64,000 bases of DNA from an uncultured Clostridia bacterium. Lineage in GTDB: Bacteria; Bacillota; Clostridia; Oscillospirales; Acutalibacteraceae. The DNA lies in the NCBI GenBank assembly GCA_944412495.1, contig CALYBL010000014.1, forward strand, positions 1 through 64,000, read 5' to 3'. Position numbers and translations under genes: made by a program. The notes below the pieces were generated by a model. That model did no database searches. It worked only from the letters and a program-made list of their open reading frames with translations, and was not told where the DNA came from. This document shows, in pieces, positions 7,610-16,479 of this stretch (positions within the stretch are counted from its first letter, which is position 1; each line of letters begins with the position of its first letter).

Positions 7610-8785
7610 ATGAACATGAGCTTTGATTTTAACAACCCCACAAGAATTCTGTTCGGCAGCGGAAAGCTGAACGAGCTCGGCAACCAGCCCATGCCGGGAA
7701 AAAAGGCGCTGCTTCTGATGTCCGGCGGCAAATCCGCAAAGGTAAGCGGAGCCTATGACCGCACATTAGAGCAGCTCCATAAAGCGGGCGTAGAAGTGGC
7801 GGAATTTGCTAAGGTGATGGAAAACCCTGTCAAGGAAATGGTGATGGAGGGCGCTGCCTTTGCTAAAGAAAACGGCTGTGACTTTATAGTCGCACTGGGC
7901 GGCGGAGCCGTACTGGATTCCGCTGTGGCTGTTGCGGCTATGGCCACCAACCCCGGCGATCTGTGGGACTATGTAAACGGCGGCACAGGAAAGGGGCTGC
8001 CCCTTGTAAATCCCGGCCTGCCGATTGTAACAATTACCCTTACCGCCGGAACAGGCTCGGAAATCAACTGCTGGGGCGTTATCTCCAATCTCGAAACCAA
8101 AGAAAAAATAGGCTTTGGCTATCCGGAGCTGACCCCTGTCCTCGCCGTTGTCGATCCGGAACTGATGAAAACCGTTCCTGCAAAATACACGGCCTATCAG
8201 GGGTTTGATGCTCTGTTCCACAATACAGAAGTGATGATGTCAAATGGAGTCAATATCCTGAGCGAAACCATTGCGCTGTCCGCCATTGAGAACATCGCCA
8301 AATATCTGCCCCGCGCCGTGAAGGACGGAAACGACATGGAAGCGCGTGAACACGTTGCCTACGGCAGCACCATGGCCGGTATCACCATGCAGCTGACTTC
8401 TACCACTGCTCAGCACTCCATGGAGCATGCCATGAGCGCCTACCACCACAATCTGCCGCACGGCGCCGGACTTATTATGATTTCCGTAGAATTTGCCCGC
8501 TACTTTATTGAGCGCCACGCCTGCGACGGGCAGTTTATCAAGATGGCCCGCGTGATGGGAATTCCGAATGCCGGCAAGCCGGAGGATTTCATTACGGCTC
8601 TGGTACAGCTCCAGAAGGACTGCGGTGTGGATGATCTGAAGATGAGCGATTATGGCATTACCGCCGACGAATTTATGACATTAGCCGTTAATGCCCGCGA
8701 AACCATGGGCGGCCTGTTCCTGGCCAACCCCTGCCCCATGTCGGATGAGGAGTGTGCAGGCATTTTTGAAAGGGCCTATCGCTGA
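7610..8785 (+). CDS. Iron-containing alcohol dehydrogenase (group III)
   Basis: A 391-residue NAD(P)-dependent dehydrogenase of the iron-activated family that includes butanol dehydrogenases and YqhD. The N-terminal dinucleotide-binding domain has FGSGKL (15-20) and GGGAVLDSA (about 102-110). The helical metal-binding domain carries YQGFDALFH, STTAQHSMEHAMSAYHHN and LPHGAGL, which supply the usual Asp/His metal ligands. It interconverts aldehydes and alcohols in the cytoplasm; the true substrate cannot be told. The site AGGAGGT lies 7 nt before the ATG. It sits between a LysR regulator and a flavoprotein, which suggests a stress- or aldehyde-responsive redox unit. Confidence 0.92.
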   Translation: MNMSFDFNNPTRILFGSGKLNELGNQPMPGKKALLLMSGGKSAKVSGAYDRTLEQLHKAGVEVAEFAKVMENPVKEMVMEGAAFAKENGCDFIVALGGGAVLDSAVAVAAMATNPGDLWDYVNGGTGKGLPLVNPGLPIVTITLTAGTGSEINCWGVISNLETKEKIGFGYPELTPVLAVVDPELMKTVPAKYTAYQGFDALFHNTEVMMSNGVNILSETIALSAIENIAKYLPRAVKDGNDMEAREHVAYGSTMAGITMQLTSTTAQHSMEHAMSAYHHNLPHGAGLIMISVEFARYFIERHACDGQFIKMARVMGIPNAGKPEDFITALVQLQKDCGVDDLKMSDYGITADEFMTLAVNARETMGGLFLANPCPMSDEECAGIFERAYR

Positions 8786-8829
8786 TGATATGGCTTAAAT
8801 GATACTTATTTAGGATCAAGGAGCTGCGT

Positions 8830-9453
8830 ATGAAGGTTTTGTTATTGAACGGAAGCTGTCGGAAAAACGGCTGTACCTATATGGCCTTAAGGGAGGCTGC
8901 TGACACGCTGAATCAGGAAGGAATTGAAAGCGAGATTTTGCAGATGGGCAGCAGCTCTGTTCGCGACTGCATAGGCTGCGGCAAATGCGCCGACAGCTGC
9001 CGCTGTATTTTCAGCGGCGATACAGTAAACGCATGGCTTGATAAGGCTGAGCAGGCCGATGGCTTTGTGTTCGGCTCTCCGGTTTATTATGCACACCCTA
9101 CAGGTCAGTTTCTCTCCGTATTAGACAGAATCTTTTATGCCGGGTCGGCATGCTTTTCCCACAAGCCGGCCGCTGCGGTGGTGTCTGCCAGAAGAGCCGG
9201 CGCCACCGCTTCGCTCGATGTGCTGAGCAAATACTTTGCAGATGCACATATGCTGATGGTTGGCTCCAGCTACTGGAACATGGTTCATGGAACGGCGCCG
9301 GAACAAGTCGGGCAGGATTTGGAGGGGCTGCAAACCATGCGGAATCTGGGCCGCAATATGGCATGGATTCTCAAATGCATAGAAGCCGGGAAAAACGCGG
9401 GGATTCTCCCGCCGCCTGCCGAGCAGGAACAATGGACCAGCTTTATACGGTAA
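8830..9453 (+). CDS. NADPH-dependent FMN reductase / flavodoxin-fold oxidoreductase
   Basis: A 207-residue flavodoxin-like protein. The FMN phosphate loop is LLNGSCRKNGCTYMAL (about 4-19), and the second flavin loop is GSPVYYAHPTGQ (about 81-92). Between them CIGCGKCADSC (about 48-58) gives a cysteine cluster as found in iron-sulfur flavoproteins and in quinone or azo-type reductases of the same superfamily. It begins 44 bp after the alcohol dehydrogenase, in the same direction, and likely shares its transcript. It probably reduces quinones, nitro compounds or a protein partner in the cytoplasm; the substrate is not visible. Confidence 0.85.
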   Translation: MKVLLLNGSCRKNGCTYMALREAADTLNQEGIESEILQMGSSSVRDCIGCGKCADSCRCIFSGDTVNAWLDKAEQADGFVFGSPVYYAHPTGQFLSVLDRIFYAGSACFSHKPAAAVVSARRAGATASLDVLSKYFADAHMLMVGSSYWNMVHGTAPEQVGQDLEGLQTMRNLGRNMAWILKCIEAGKNAGILPPPAEQEQWTSFIR

Positions 9454-9474
9454 ATAATCAAAGGAGCGGTGCAC

Positions 9475-10062
9475 ATGGAATTAGCAGATTTTTTATCTCT
9501 TGTCAATGCAGGTAAAAGGATAGCTGCCGGCTCAGAAGCGCATAGGTATATGACTGCCCTGGCCTTTGAAGCGATGAAGGTCACATCGGTTCTCAATCGG
9601 GGATATCACGAGCCTGAGGAAATCCGGAAGCTGATGGAGCAGCTGACAGGAAGGACCATAGATGAAAGCTTTACGATGTTTCCTCCCTTTTATACCGACT
9701 GCGGAAAAAACATACAGATAGGAAAAAATGTCTTTATCAACTGCTGCTGCCACTTTCAGGATCAGGGCGGTATCTGTATTGGAGACGGGACACTGATTGG
9801 CTCCCATGTGGTGCTGGCAACTATTAACCACGGACAGTCTCCGGAGCAGCGGGGCGACAATCTGCCTGCTCCCATTAGGATTGGAACAAATGTCTGGATA
9901 GGCTCACATGCTACTATTCTGCCGGGTGTAACCATTGGGGACGGAGCCATCATTGCGGCCGGTGCGGTTGTAACAAGGGATGTGCCTGCAAATACTGTGG
10001 TGGGCGGTGTGCCCGCGAGAATTATCAAAGCAATTCCGAACGAAAGAAAGGCCATGGAATGA
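9475..10062 (+). CDS. Hexapeptide-repeat O-acetyltransferase (maltose/galactoside type)
   Basis: A 195-residue left-handed beta-helix acetyltransferase related to Maa/LacA. The ATG at 9475 is preferred to the GTG at 9469 because AAGGAG lies 8 nt before it. An N-terminal helical region is followed by hexapeptide turns from about residue 85 ([20 protein letters not shown], then [11 protein letters not shown]). The catalytic His is in [10 protein letters not shown]. The C-terminal [11 protein letters not shown] is the acetyl-CoA-binding end typical of the family. It acetylates a sugar or related acceptor with acetyl-CoA. It lies 21 bp after the flavoprotein and ends the LysR-linked cluster. Confidence 0.88.
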   Translation: MELADFLSLVNAGKRIAAGSEAHRYMTALAFEAMKVTSVLNRGYHEPEEIRKLMEQLTGRTIDESFTMFPPFYTDCGKNIQIGKNVFINCCCHFQDQGGICIGDGTLIGSHVVLATINHGQSPEQRGDNLPAPIRIGTNVWIGSHATILPGVTIGDGAIIAAGAVVTRDVPANTVVGGVPARIIKAIPNERKAME

Positions 10063-11123
10063 TGCATGCAAAAAGCTTGGGTCTCTCTGCCTCATTCACA
10101 ATTTTGATATGTTGGGAAACTGCCTTAACAGGCATGAGTGGAAGATATGCACCAAATTTTAATTATGCAAGGGGGAAGGCTCCGCTTTGGCGGCCCTTGC
10201 CGTGTTAACAAAAGCAGCCGGCTGTTCTCATAGTCTTCTATAAAAATTCCCTGATATATGATAAAGCCAACCTTCGTGCGGCATCAATAGAGCCGCAGGG
10301 GACGGCCATTGTCTGCGGTGATTACACCTTTGTATATTTTGACCTCCCTGTCGTCCGCTCGGCCATATGGCAAGCTTTGCCGCATATAATGAAAGTCCTT
10401 TCAGCAGCGGAGAAATTCAGCCTGCGAAATTTATTGAAAAAATTAATCAGAAGGCGCAAAAATTCTTGTAAGCGGCTCCGATCCCAAAAGCGCCAGCGGG
10501 AAAAGCGTTTTCTTCGGCATCATTTACTGCTTCTGCTTATAATTCTTGTTGCTTAAGGCTATGCACCTATTGCTGTTCTCTGATTCATCTTCCGTCTGCA
10601 TATGCCCCTTATATTTTTTAGATAATCCATCTGATGTTTAAGAGGACTTTTTTAAACGCCCGCTTATAGTTTTTATATACCGCTAATTTATAATTTTTAA
10701 AAATAAAGAGTCTGGCTTAAGCCAGACTCTTTTAATATATTACTTACCTCTTGTGCCTTAGCCGCATATATTTAAAATCAAGGCAGAGAATAAAATAATT
10801 TTTGTTTAGTTAAAGTATTATTTATAAAAGCAGCCGTGCCGCTTTATGCTTCGGCAATAATGACAAACAGGGAATAATTAATCGCTGATTTTGCTTGCCG
10901 CTCTCGTAGGCCCTCAAAAATCTGCGCTTTGCCGCTCAAGCAGCACAAAATCTGCGTTTCACAAAAATCACAAAAAGCGCCAGCTTAAAAGCTGTGTTCG
11001 CGGTGTTTTTAAAGAATCCTGTTTTGCATCGGCTATAATGTCCGATGTCTGCTGTAAATTTAACAAAACAGAAAAGCGGCGTGCATATGAAGTCCGCAGC
11101 AACCGTTAAATGCATCGGCAGCG
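10063..11123. other. Long gap with a possible decayed gene
   Basis: No intact gene is supported. Around 10258-10490 one plus-strand frame stays open without a start (it contains GTAIVCGDYTFVYFDL), and the adjacent frame reads SFAAYNESPFSSGEIQPAKF, KFIEKINQKAQKFL and a stop. This alternation looks like a frameshifted remnant, but I do not recognise the family. From about 10740 to 11123 I see nothing. Confidence 0.3.
10705..10732. terminator. Bidirectional intrinsic terminator
   Basis: A perfect palindrome (stem AAAGAGTCTGGC and its complement) with A and T runs on the two sides can stop transcripts in both directions. Confidence 0.75.
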
Positions 11124-11906
11124 TCATATATATCCACCGTCAATGCCGCGCACCGACACCTCGCCGTATACGGTTACATCCCCGCTGCCGGTCTGCACAA
11201 CAAGCGCCCCGTCCCGGGTTATATCAATCGCGGTGCCTGTAATGCCAGACGGCAGTATTTTCACCTCCATGCCTATCGTAAGGCACAGCTTCTTATACTC
11301 GTTCAAAAGCGCGGCCGAATCGATGTCAGTCAGCTTTATGCTTTTTTCCAGCTCAGCTAAAAAAACCGACGCAAGGGTGGCATGGTTTATCCGCCTGCCT
11401 GTCTGCGCATATATTGACGACGCATGAAAAAGCCCTGCCGGGGCGAAATATTCGTCGCTCTGGCTGAGATTGAAGCCTGCACCGCACACGTATACTCCGG
11501 CCTGTCCGCCGGAGGGCGTTGTCCTGCTTTCGCAGAGTATGCCGCACAGCTTTTTCCCGTTCATTATGATGTCATTCGGCCATTTTATCTTTGCTGTCGC
11601 GTCCGTGAGCGCAGCTATTGTCCTTGCCGCTGCAGCGGCAGCCGCAAGCGGCAGCAGTGACAGCGGCCTGTCCTTAATAAGCACCGATATTGCAGCGCAA
11701 CCGTGACCGTCCCATACATGTCCTCCGCGGCCGCGGCCGGACGTCTGATTCAGGGTAAGCACCGCTGTGCCGCTCTCATATACGCCGCTGCTTTTAAGCA
11801 GATAGGTATTAGTTGAGTCAACCTCGTCAATATACAGCAGCCGCTTTATGAGTACGGCACTTTTCATGCTCTTGGGCGTTATATCCGTAATTTTAATTTT
11901 TTTCAC
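11124..11906 (-). CDS. birA: Biotin--[acetyl-CoA-carboxylase] ligase
   Basis: A 260-residue biotin protein ligase without the N-terminal DNA-binding domain, so it is the monofunctional type. It activates biotin with ATP and attaches it to the biotin carrier protein. Motifs: DEVDSTNTYL (about 27-36), the biotinyl-AMP loop SGRGRGGHVW (about 56-65, slightly altered from the usual GRGRxGRxW), KWPND (about 108-112) and KLCGIL (about 118-123). A small C-terminal beta domain follows. The start is a GTG at 11906 whose AGAGG is unusually close, so the true start could lie a few codons away. The gene is monocistronic. Confidence 0.9.
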   Translation of the reverse strand: MKKIKITDITPKSMKSAVLIKRLLYIDEVDSTNTYLLKSSGVYESGTAVLTLNQTSGRGRGGHVWDGHGCAAISVLIKDRPLSLLPLAAAAAAARTIAALTDATAKIKWPNDIIMNGKKLCGILCESRTTPSGGQAGVYVCGAGFNLSQSDEYFAPAGLFHASSIYAQTGRRINHATLASVFLAELEKSIKLTDIDSAALLNEYKKLCLTIGMEVKILPSGITGTAIDITRDGALVVQTGSGDVTVYGEVSVRGIDGGYI

Positions 11907-12223
11907 CTCTGTTTCCCGCTTTTTGTAACAAAACCGATGTATTGAGCATAAATTTAATATAGGGTCAGCTTTCAGGTTGCTTGTTAAAAACTACGCCGCA
12001 TCGTTTAAGCCTTATTGATGCACAAGTCATCGCATGCAGTTGCCGGCTGTGAGAAAAGCGCCGTCCTGCGCTGCACCCGCTTTATTTCCGTTTGCTGCGT
12101 GCACCCTGCGGCGGTACAAGGTCCGCGGCGCTTATGTTAAGTACTAACCAAGCAAAGCCGCAGCATAAATATTATTTATAATAATACCATTATTTTAAAG
12201 CTTTTTCTACGGGTGGTGATATC
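11907..12223. other. Divergent intergenic region
   Basis: Separates birA (minus) from the three-gene cluster (plus). The last 60 bp are AT-rich and end in a ribosome-binding site before 12224. No gene or clear promoter pair is recognised. Confidence 0.4.
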
Positions 12224-12472
12224 ATGTCAGACAGAATAACGGAGGCCGAGCTTAACAGGATGATAAAAGAGGCGTCCAAGAAAACCGGCACTGACTCAAA
12301 AAAATTAGAGCAGGCGCTTCAGTCAAACTCGCTCGACTCGGTGCTGAAAAATCTCAAGCCGGGAGACGCAAGCAAGCTGCAGCAGGTGCTGTCGGATAAG
12401 GCGGCAACCGAGCGCATGCTCAAATCCCCGCAGGCTCAGCGGCTGCTGAAGAAATTTTTGGAGAATAAATAA
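12224..12472 (+). CDS. Small conserved-looking helical protein, first of three-gene cluster
   Basis: An 82-residue, highly charged, all-helical soluble protein with no cysteine. The segment ITEAELNRMIKEASKKTGTD is followed by repeated short helices (KLEQALQSNSLDSVLKNLKP, then KLQQVLSDKAATERMLKSPQ). The ATG follows GGGTGGTGATATC. Its stop overlaps the next start by one base (TAATG), so translation is coupled. I recall similar small orfs in Ruminococcaceae genomes, always unnamed. Function unknown. Confidence 0.75.
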   Translation: MSDRITEAELNRMIKEASKKTGTDSKKLEQALQSNSLDSVLKNLKPGDASKLQQVLSDKAATERMLKSPQAQRLLKKFLENK

Positions 12473-12912
12473 TGGATAACTTAGCTGCACAAATAAGCGA
12501 ACTGCTTGAAAGTCCCGACGGAATGGATAAAATACGCGAAATGGCGTCCATGCTCATGACGCCGGAGGCCGAAAAGCCCACTCCGCCCGCCGCGCCCGCC
12601 GATTCGCCGCCCGGCATAGACATGGATAAGCTGCGTGAGGCTGCCTCAGCGCTGTTGGGACAGCAGGGTGCAGCCAACACGGGCAGCACACCGCAGAGCC
12701 CGTCCATGCCCTCTCCCGCCGACATGCAGATAATGATGAAGCTCATGCAGGCGCTGCGCTCCGACGCTACTGATGAAAGGTCACGGCTGCTTATGGCGCT
12801 GCGGCCATATCTCACAGAAAAGCGGCAGGCGAGGGTGGACAACGCCGTTAAAATTTTGAGGCTTGTAAGTCTGATACCGCTGCTTTCGGAAAGCGGCTTC
12901 AGCCTGTTCTGA
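12472..12912 (+). CDS. Proline/alanine-rich helical protein, second of three-gene cluster
   Basis: A 146-residue protein. Helical N-terminus (LAAQISELLESPDGMDKIRE), a low-complexity Pro/Ala linker (about 33-50), a second helix containing MDKLREAASALLGQQ, another Pro/Ser linker, then a helical C-terminus rich in Leu and Arg (MKLMQALRSDATDERSRLLM; ALRPYLTEKRQARVDNAVKI). The repeated MDKxREAAS-type helix suggests an internal duplication. No membrane segment except a weakly hydrophobic end. Starts within the stop of the preceding gene. Function unknown. Confidence 0.7.
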   Translation: MDNLAAQISELLESPDGMDKIREMASMLMTPEAEKPTPPAAPADSPPGIDMDKLREAASALLGQQGAANTGSTPQSPSMPSPADMQIMMKLMQALRSDATDERSRLLMALRPYLTEKRQARVDNAVKILRLVSLIPLLSESGFSLF

Positions 12913-12943
12913 GCTTACATATTGCGTTTGAGAGTTGATGCGT

Positions 12944-13648
12944 ATGGCAGTCGAATTTAATAAAAGCGAGCTTGAGCGGATGCAGTCAGACGCCTTCCGC
13001 CGGCTCAGAGACATGCAGGCAAGGTCACGCCCCTCACCCAACGGCGTCAATGACCAGCCTGCTAATAATAGCCGCACGGCCTCTGAGAACGGAGCGCCTT
13101 TCGGACAGAGGGGCCATAATTCTCCGCAGGGGCGCCAGCAGCAGGGATATGACCGGCCTGAACAGCGGCCGAACAGGCAGGGCGGAGCTTTACCGCCGCG
13201 GCAGGGCCGCAGTGACGGCGGCGGGCAGTATGGCAGCGGGCAAGGCTCACCGCAGCAAGACCACCGTGCCGATTCCTCTCAGTACGGCGCCCAGGGAGGA
13301 CAGTATGGCGGCGGGCATCAGCAAAGCCATGAGCAGTACACCCCCCAGCAGGAGTATGGTCCGCGGCAGCAAAACGGCGGTTATCCTTCGCACGGCGGGC
13401 AGTACGGTAACGCCTATTTTAGGCAGGAGGGGCGGCCCGTCCCCCGTCCGCGAGAGAGCCGAAGCAGACAGGCTCCACAGCCCCCGCCGCCGGAGGAAAA
13501 GCGGCCGAACAGCATACTCAGCTTTCTCAATTTCAAGGGGCTTGACCTCGACGGTGACACATCCCTCATCGCCCTGCTCATTCTTCTTCTCTCCTCCGAC
13601 AAAAATGACGAGCTGCTCATGCTCGCCCTTATCTATATCATGCTGTAA
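12944..13648 (+). CDS. Gln/Gly-rich protein with hydrophobic C-terminal anchor, third of three-gene cluster
   Basis: A protein of about 234 residues. Starts at 12938 and 12944 are both possible; GAGAG is best spaced for 12944. A short helical N-terminus (FNKSELERMQSDAFRRLRDM) is followed by about 140 residues rich in Gln, Gly, Arg, Pro and Tyr with repeated GGQYG/QYG units (about 90-160). The end is a conserved-looking hydrophobic tail (DGDTSLIALLILLLSSDKND and LLMLALIYIML). Such a tail could insert in a membrane or pack on a partner. Comparable short tails occur in small clostridial proteins linked to sporulation, so a spore-related role is a guess. Ends before a bidirectional terminator. 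Confidence 0.65.
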   Translation: MAVEFNKSELERMQSDAFRRLRDMQARSRPSPNGVNDQPANNSRTASENGAPFGQRGHNSPQGRQQQGYDRPEQRPNRQGGALPPRQGRSDGGGQYGSGQGSPQQDHRADSSQYGAQGGQYGGGHQQSHEQYTPQQEYGPRQQNGGYPSHGGQYGNAYFRQEGRPVPRPRESRSRQAPQPPPPEEKRPNSILSFLNFKGLDLDGDTSLIALLILLLSSDKNDELLMLALIYIML

Positions 13649-13701
13649 CGGCCTTGAGTAAAAAGAGATTAAAGGCTCATGCATACCAAAGCCTGCATAA
13701 A

Positions 13702-13735
13702 AAATAAGCCGGATAATATATCCGGCTTATTTAAT
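13702..13735. terminator. Bidirectional terminator between convergent genes
   Basis: Stem AATAAGCCGGAT / ATCCGGCTTATT with A-rich and T-rich flanks, placed exactly between the Gln-rich gene (plus) and the P-type ATPase (minus). Confidence 0.8.
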
Positions 13736-13744
13736 TTTTAAGCT

Positions 13745-16441
13745 TTATGCCTGCTTGCCTCTTGCCTTATTCACAATAAGAGTTACAAGCTTTACTATCT
13801 CGCATATCACCAGCGGTGCTATAGAAAGGAGTATGATTTCCAGCCAATCGTTTGAATGCAGCGGAACTATGTCGAATATATCGCGCAGTGCCGGAATAAG
13901 CAATACAATAAGCATAAGAGCTGCTGATATGACTATAGCGCCTATCATATAAAGGTTTTTAAAGAAGCCGACCCTGAACACTGACTGCTGTGACCTTGCA
14001 TTCATCGCATGTATAAGCTGCGCAAAGGCAAGCACCGCAAACGCCATGCTGGCGGCATATGCGTGGTGGTCGGTCATACCGGCTGCAGCGGCGTTATGCA
14101 GACCAAGCCCATACGCCGTGAGCGTCAGCGCGCCGAACATCACACCCTGCCATGCAGCGTTTATGCCGAGACCGTGTGCGAATATACTCTCGTCCTTGCG
14201 GCGCGGCTTGCGGCGCATGACGTTGTTCTCCACCGGCTCCAGTCCCAGCGCAAGCGCCGGCAGGCTGTCTGTCACAAGATTTATCCACAAAAGCTGTATC
14301 GGTGCCAGCGGCACACCCCATTCGGGATTAAATATGCCTATCAGTATCGCGACAAATACCGTCAGCACCTCGCCTAAGTTGCAGGAAAGCAGGAAGTGCA
14401 CGGCCTTGCGTATATTGTCGTATATGCCGCGGCCTTCCTTTACCGCCGTGACGATAGTGGCAAAGTTGTCGTCGGTAAGCGTCATTGCCGACGCGCCCTT
14501 GGCAACATCGGTGCCGGTTATGCCCATGGCACAGCCGATATCCGCCGCCTTGAGCGCCGGCGCATCGTTCACGCCGTCGCCCGTCATGGCGACTATCTCG
14601 CCCTTCGACTGCCACGCCTGCACTATCCTTATCTTGTCCTCCGGCGATACACGGGCGTATACCGCATAATTTTCAACGTTCGCCCTAAGCTCATCGTCCG
14701 ACATTTCCCTCAGCTGTGCGCCGGTTATCGCCTGCTCGTCATATTCCAGTATGCCGAGCTTTTTGGCTATAGCCGCCGCTGTTATGACATGGTCGCCGGT
14801 TATCATTACAGTACGTATGCCGGCGCTCTTGCAGAGCTTCACTGCCTCCATGGCCTCCGGGCGCGGCGGATCCATCATGCCAAGCAGCCCTATAAAGGTG
14901 AGACCGTTTTCCATCTCGTCGGGAGTCGGGTTTGACGGAACGCTGTCAAGCTCCTTTATCGCAACACCAAGCACGCGCAGCGCCTCTTTGGCCATTTCTG
15001 CATTGGCCTTTTCCGCCGCTTCCCTGTTCACCGTCGTGCAGCGGGATATTATAATATCCGGCGCACCCTTTACCACTGCAAAGGTTTTGCCGTCTATCAT
15101 GTTTATCGTCGTCATGAGCTTGCGGTCGGAGTCAAACGGGATTTCACCCATGCGCGGATATGCATTGTCTATGTCCTCTCTGTTCATGCCGCAGTATTTC
15201 ATGGTAGCGGCAACAATGCCCGTCTCTGTTGGGTCGCCTATATGAACCTGCTTGCCGTCGCGCTCCTCTACACGTCCGTCAGAGCACATCGTTCCGAGCT
15301 TGAGCAGCATTCCCGCGTCGCCGGGAATTTCATCCGTGCTTAAATCTATTATATGGTGGCCGTTATAGAGCTTGACCATAGTCATGCGGTTTTGGGTAAG
15401 CGTGCCCGTCTTATCCGAGCATATAACCGAGGCACTGCCCAGTGTCTCAACCGCCGGGAGGCGCCGTATTATAGCATTCTTTTTAACCATGCGCTGAACG
15501 CCTATAGCCAGCACTATCGTCACTATCGTCGGCAGGCCCTCGGGTATTGCCGCCACCGCCAGCGATACCGACGTCATAAACATGTCGAGTATTCCGGTCA
15601 ATACGTCGCCCTCACCGAGCAGCGTGGTAATTATGCCTATTACAAATATTACGGCGCATATTGCCAGCGCAAGCATGCCAAGTGTTTTGCCGAGCTGTGC
15701 AAGCTTTATCTGCAGCGGGGTTATGGCGTCCTTTGTGGAATCGAGCATGTTGGCTATCTTGCCCATTTCCGTGTTCATACCAGTCTCCGTCACTATCGCC
15801 CTGCAGCGTCCGTATGCAACCGAGCAGCCGGAATATACCATGTTGAATCTGTCGCCTATGCCGGCTATATCCTCTATGTCGCCGTCGGCCTCCTTTTCCA
15901 CCGGCACTGATTCGCCGGTAAGCGCCGACTCCTCGCACCGCAGGCTTGCCGATTCCGCTATTCGTGCGTCGGCAGGAATATAATCTCCCGCCTCTAACAG
16001 TATAACATCGCCCGGTACCAGCTCCGATGCCCTGACAGACTCTATCTTCCCGTTCCTTAGCACCTTTGCCGTCGGAGCCTCCATGTTCTTAAGCGCCTCA
16101 AGCGCGGACTCGGCCTTGCTCTCCTGAAATACGCCGAGCAGCGCATTTACTATTATTATTGCGACTATTACTATCGGCTCGAGCCAGTCCTCGCCGCCGC
16201 TGAATATGTTCGTTATGAGCGAAACCACGGCGGCCACTATAAGGACTATTACCATAAAGTCCTTAAGCTGGTCCAAAAATCTCGCCGCAAACGATTTCTT
16301 TTTCTTCTCCGTAAGCTGATTCAGTCCGTATTTTGCTTGTCTTTCCTTTACTTCCTCTTCTGTCAGTCCGGTTTTTAAATCAGTGTCAAGTTCATTTACC
16401 ACATCGGTAAGCTTTGCACTATGCCAGATCAAATCAGACAA
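13745..16441 (-). CDS. Calcium-translocating P-type ATPase (type II)
   Basis: An 898-residue type II P-type ATPase, full length for the SERCA/PMCA-like bacterial family, which exports Ca2+ across the membrane. N-terminal cation-ATPase domain (1-60); first membrane pairs (about 60-100); actuator TGES (175-178); membrane helix with AAIPEGLPTIVTIVLAIG (about 297-314, the calcium-site E in PEGLP); phosphorylation site CSDKTGTLTQ with D343; hinge MTGDGVNDAPALK; then a C-terminal six-helix region. AAGGAG lies just upstream of the ATG. It is followed on the minus strand only by the convergent terminator and is probably monocistronic or co-transcribed with the gene at 16480. Confidence 0.93.
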   Translation of the reverse strand: MSDLIWHSAKLTDVVNELDTDLKTGLTEEEVKERQAKYGLNQLTEKKKKSFAARFLDQLKDFMVIVLIVAAVVSLITNIFSGGEDWLEPIVIVAIIIVNALLGVFQESKAESALEALKNMEAPTAKVLRNGKIESVRASELVPGDVILLEAGDYIPADARIAESASLRCEESALTGESVPVEKEADGDIEDIAGIGDRFNMVYSGCSVAYGRCRAIVTETGMNTEMGKIANMLDSTKDAITPLQIKLAQLGKTLGMLALAICAVIFVIGIITTLLGEGDVLTGILDMFMTSVSLAVAAIPEGLPTIVTIVLAIGVQRMVKKNAIIRRLPAVETLGSASVICSDKTGTLTQNRMTMVKLYNGHHIIDLSTDEIPGDAGMLLKLGTMCSDGRVEERDGKQVHIGDPTETGIVAATMKYCGMNREDIDNAYPRMGEIPFDSDRKLMTTINMIDGKTFAVVKGAPDIIISRCTTVNREAAEKANAEMAKEALRVLGVAIKELDSVPSNPTPDEMENGLTFIGLLGMMDPPRPEAMEAVKLCKSAGIRTVMITGDHVITAAAIAKKLGILEYDEQAITGAQLREMSDDELRANVENYAVYARVSPEDKIRIVQAWQSKGEIVAMTGDGVNDAPALKAADIGCAMGITGTDVAKGASAMTLTDDNFATIVTAVKEGRGIYDNIRKAVHFLLSCNLGEVLTVFVAILIGIFNPEWGVPLAPIQLLWINLVTDSLPALALGLEPVENNVMRRKPRRKDESIFAHGLGINAAWQGVMFGALTLTAYGLGLHNAAAAGMTDHHAYAASMAFAVLAFAQLIHAMNARSQQSVFRVGFFKNLYMIGAIVISAALMLIVLLIPALRDIFDIVPLHSNDWLEIILLSIAPLVICEIVKLVTLIVNKARGKQA

Positions 16442-16479
16442 CTCCTTAATAAATTTTGTTTAATGGACTTCCCTTTTTA

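Noticed and set aside
14281..14289. Perfect DnaA box TTATCCACA
   Set aside because: It lies alone in the coding sequence of the calcium ATPase, 13 kb from the origin cluster. A single chance match is expected.
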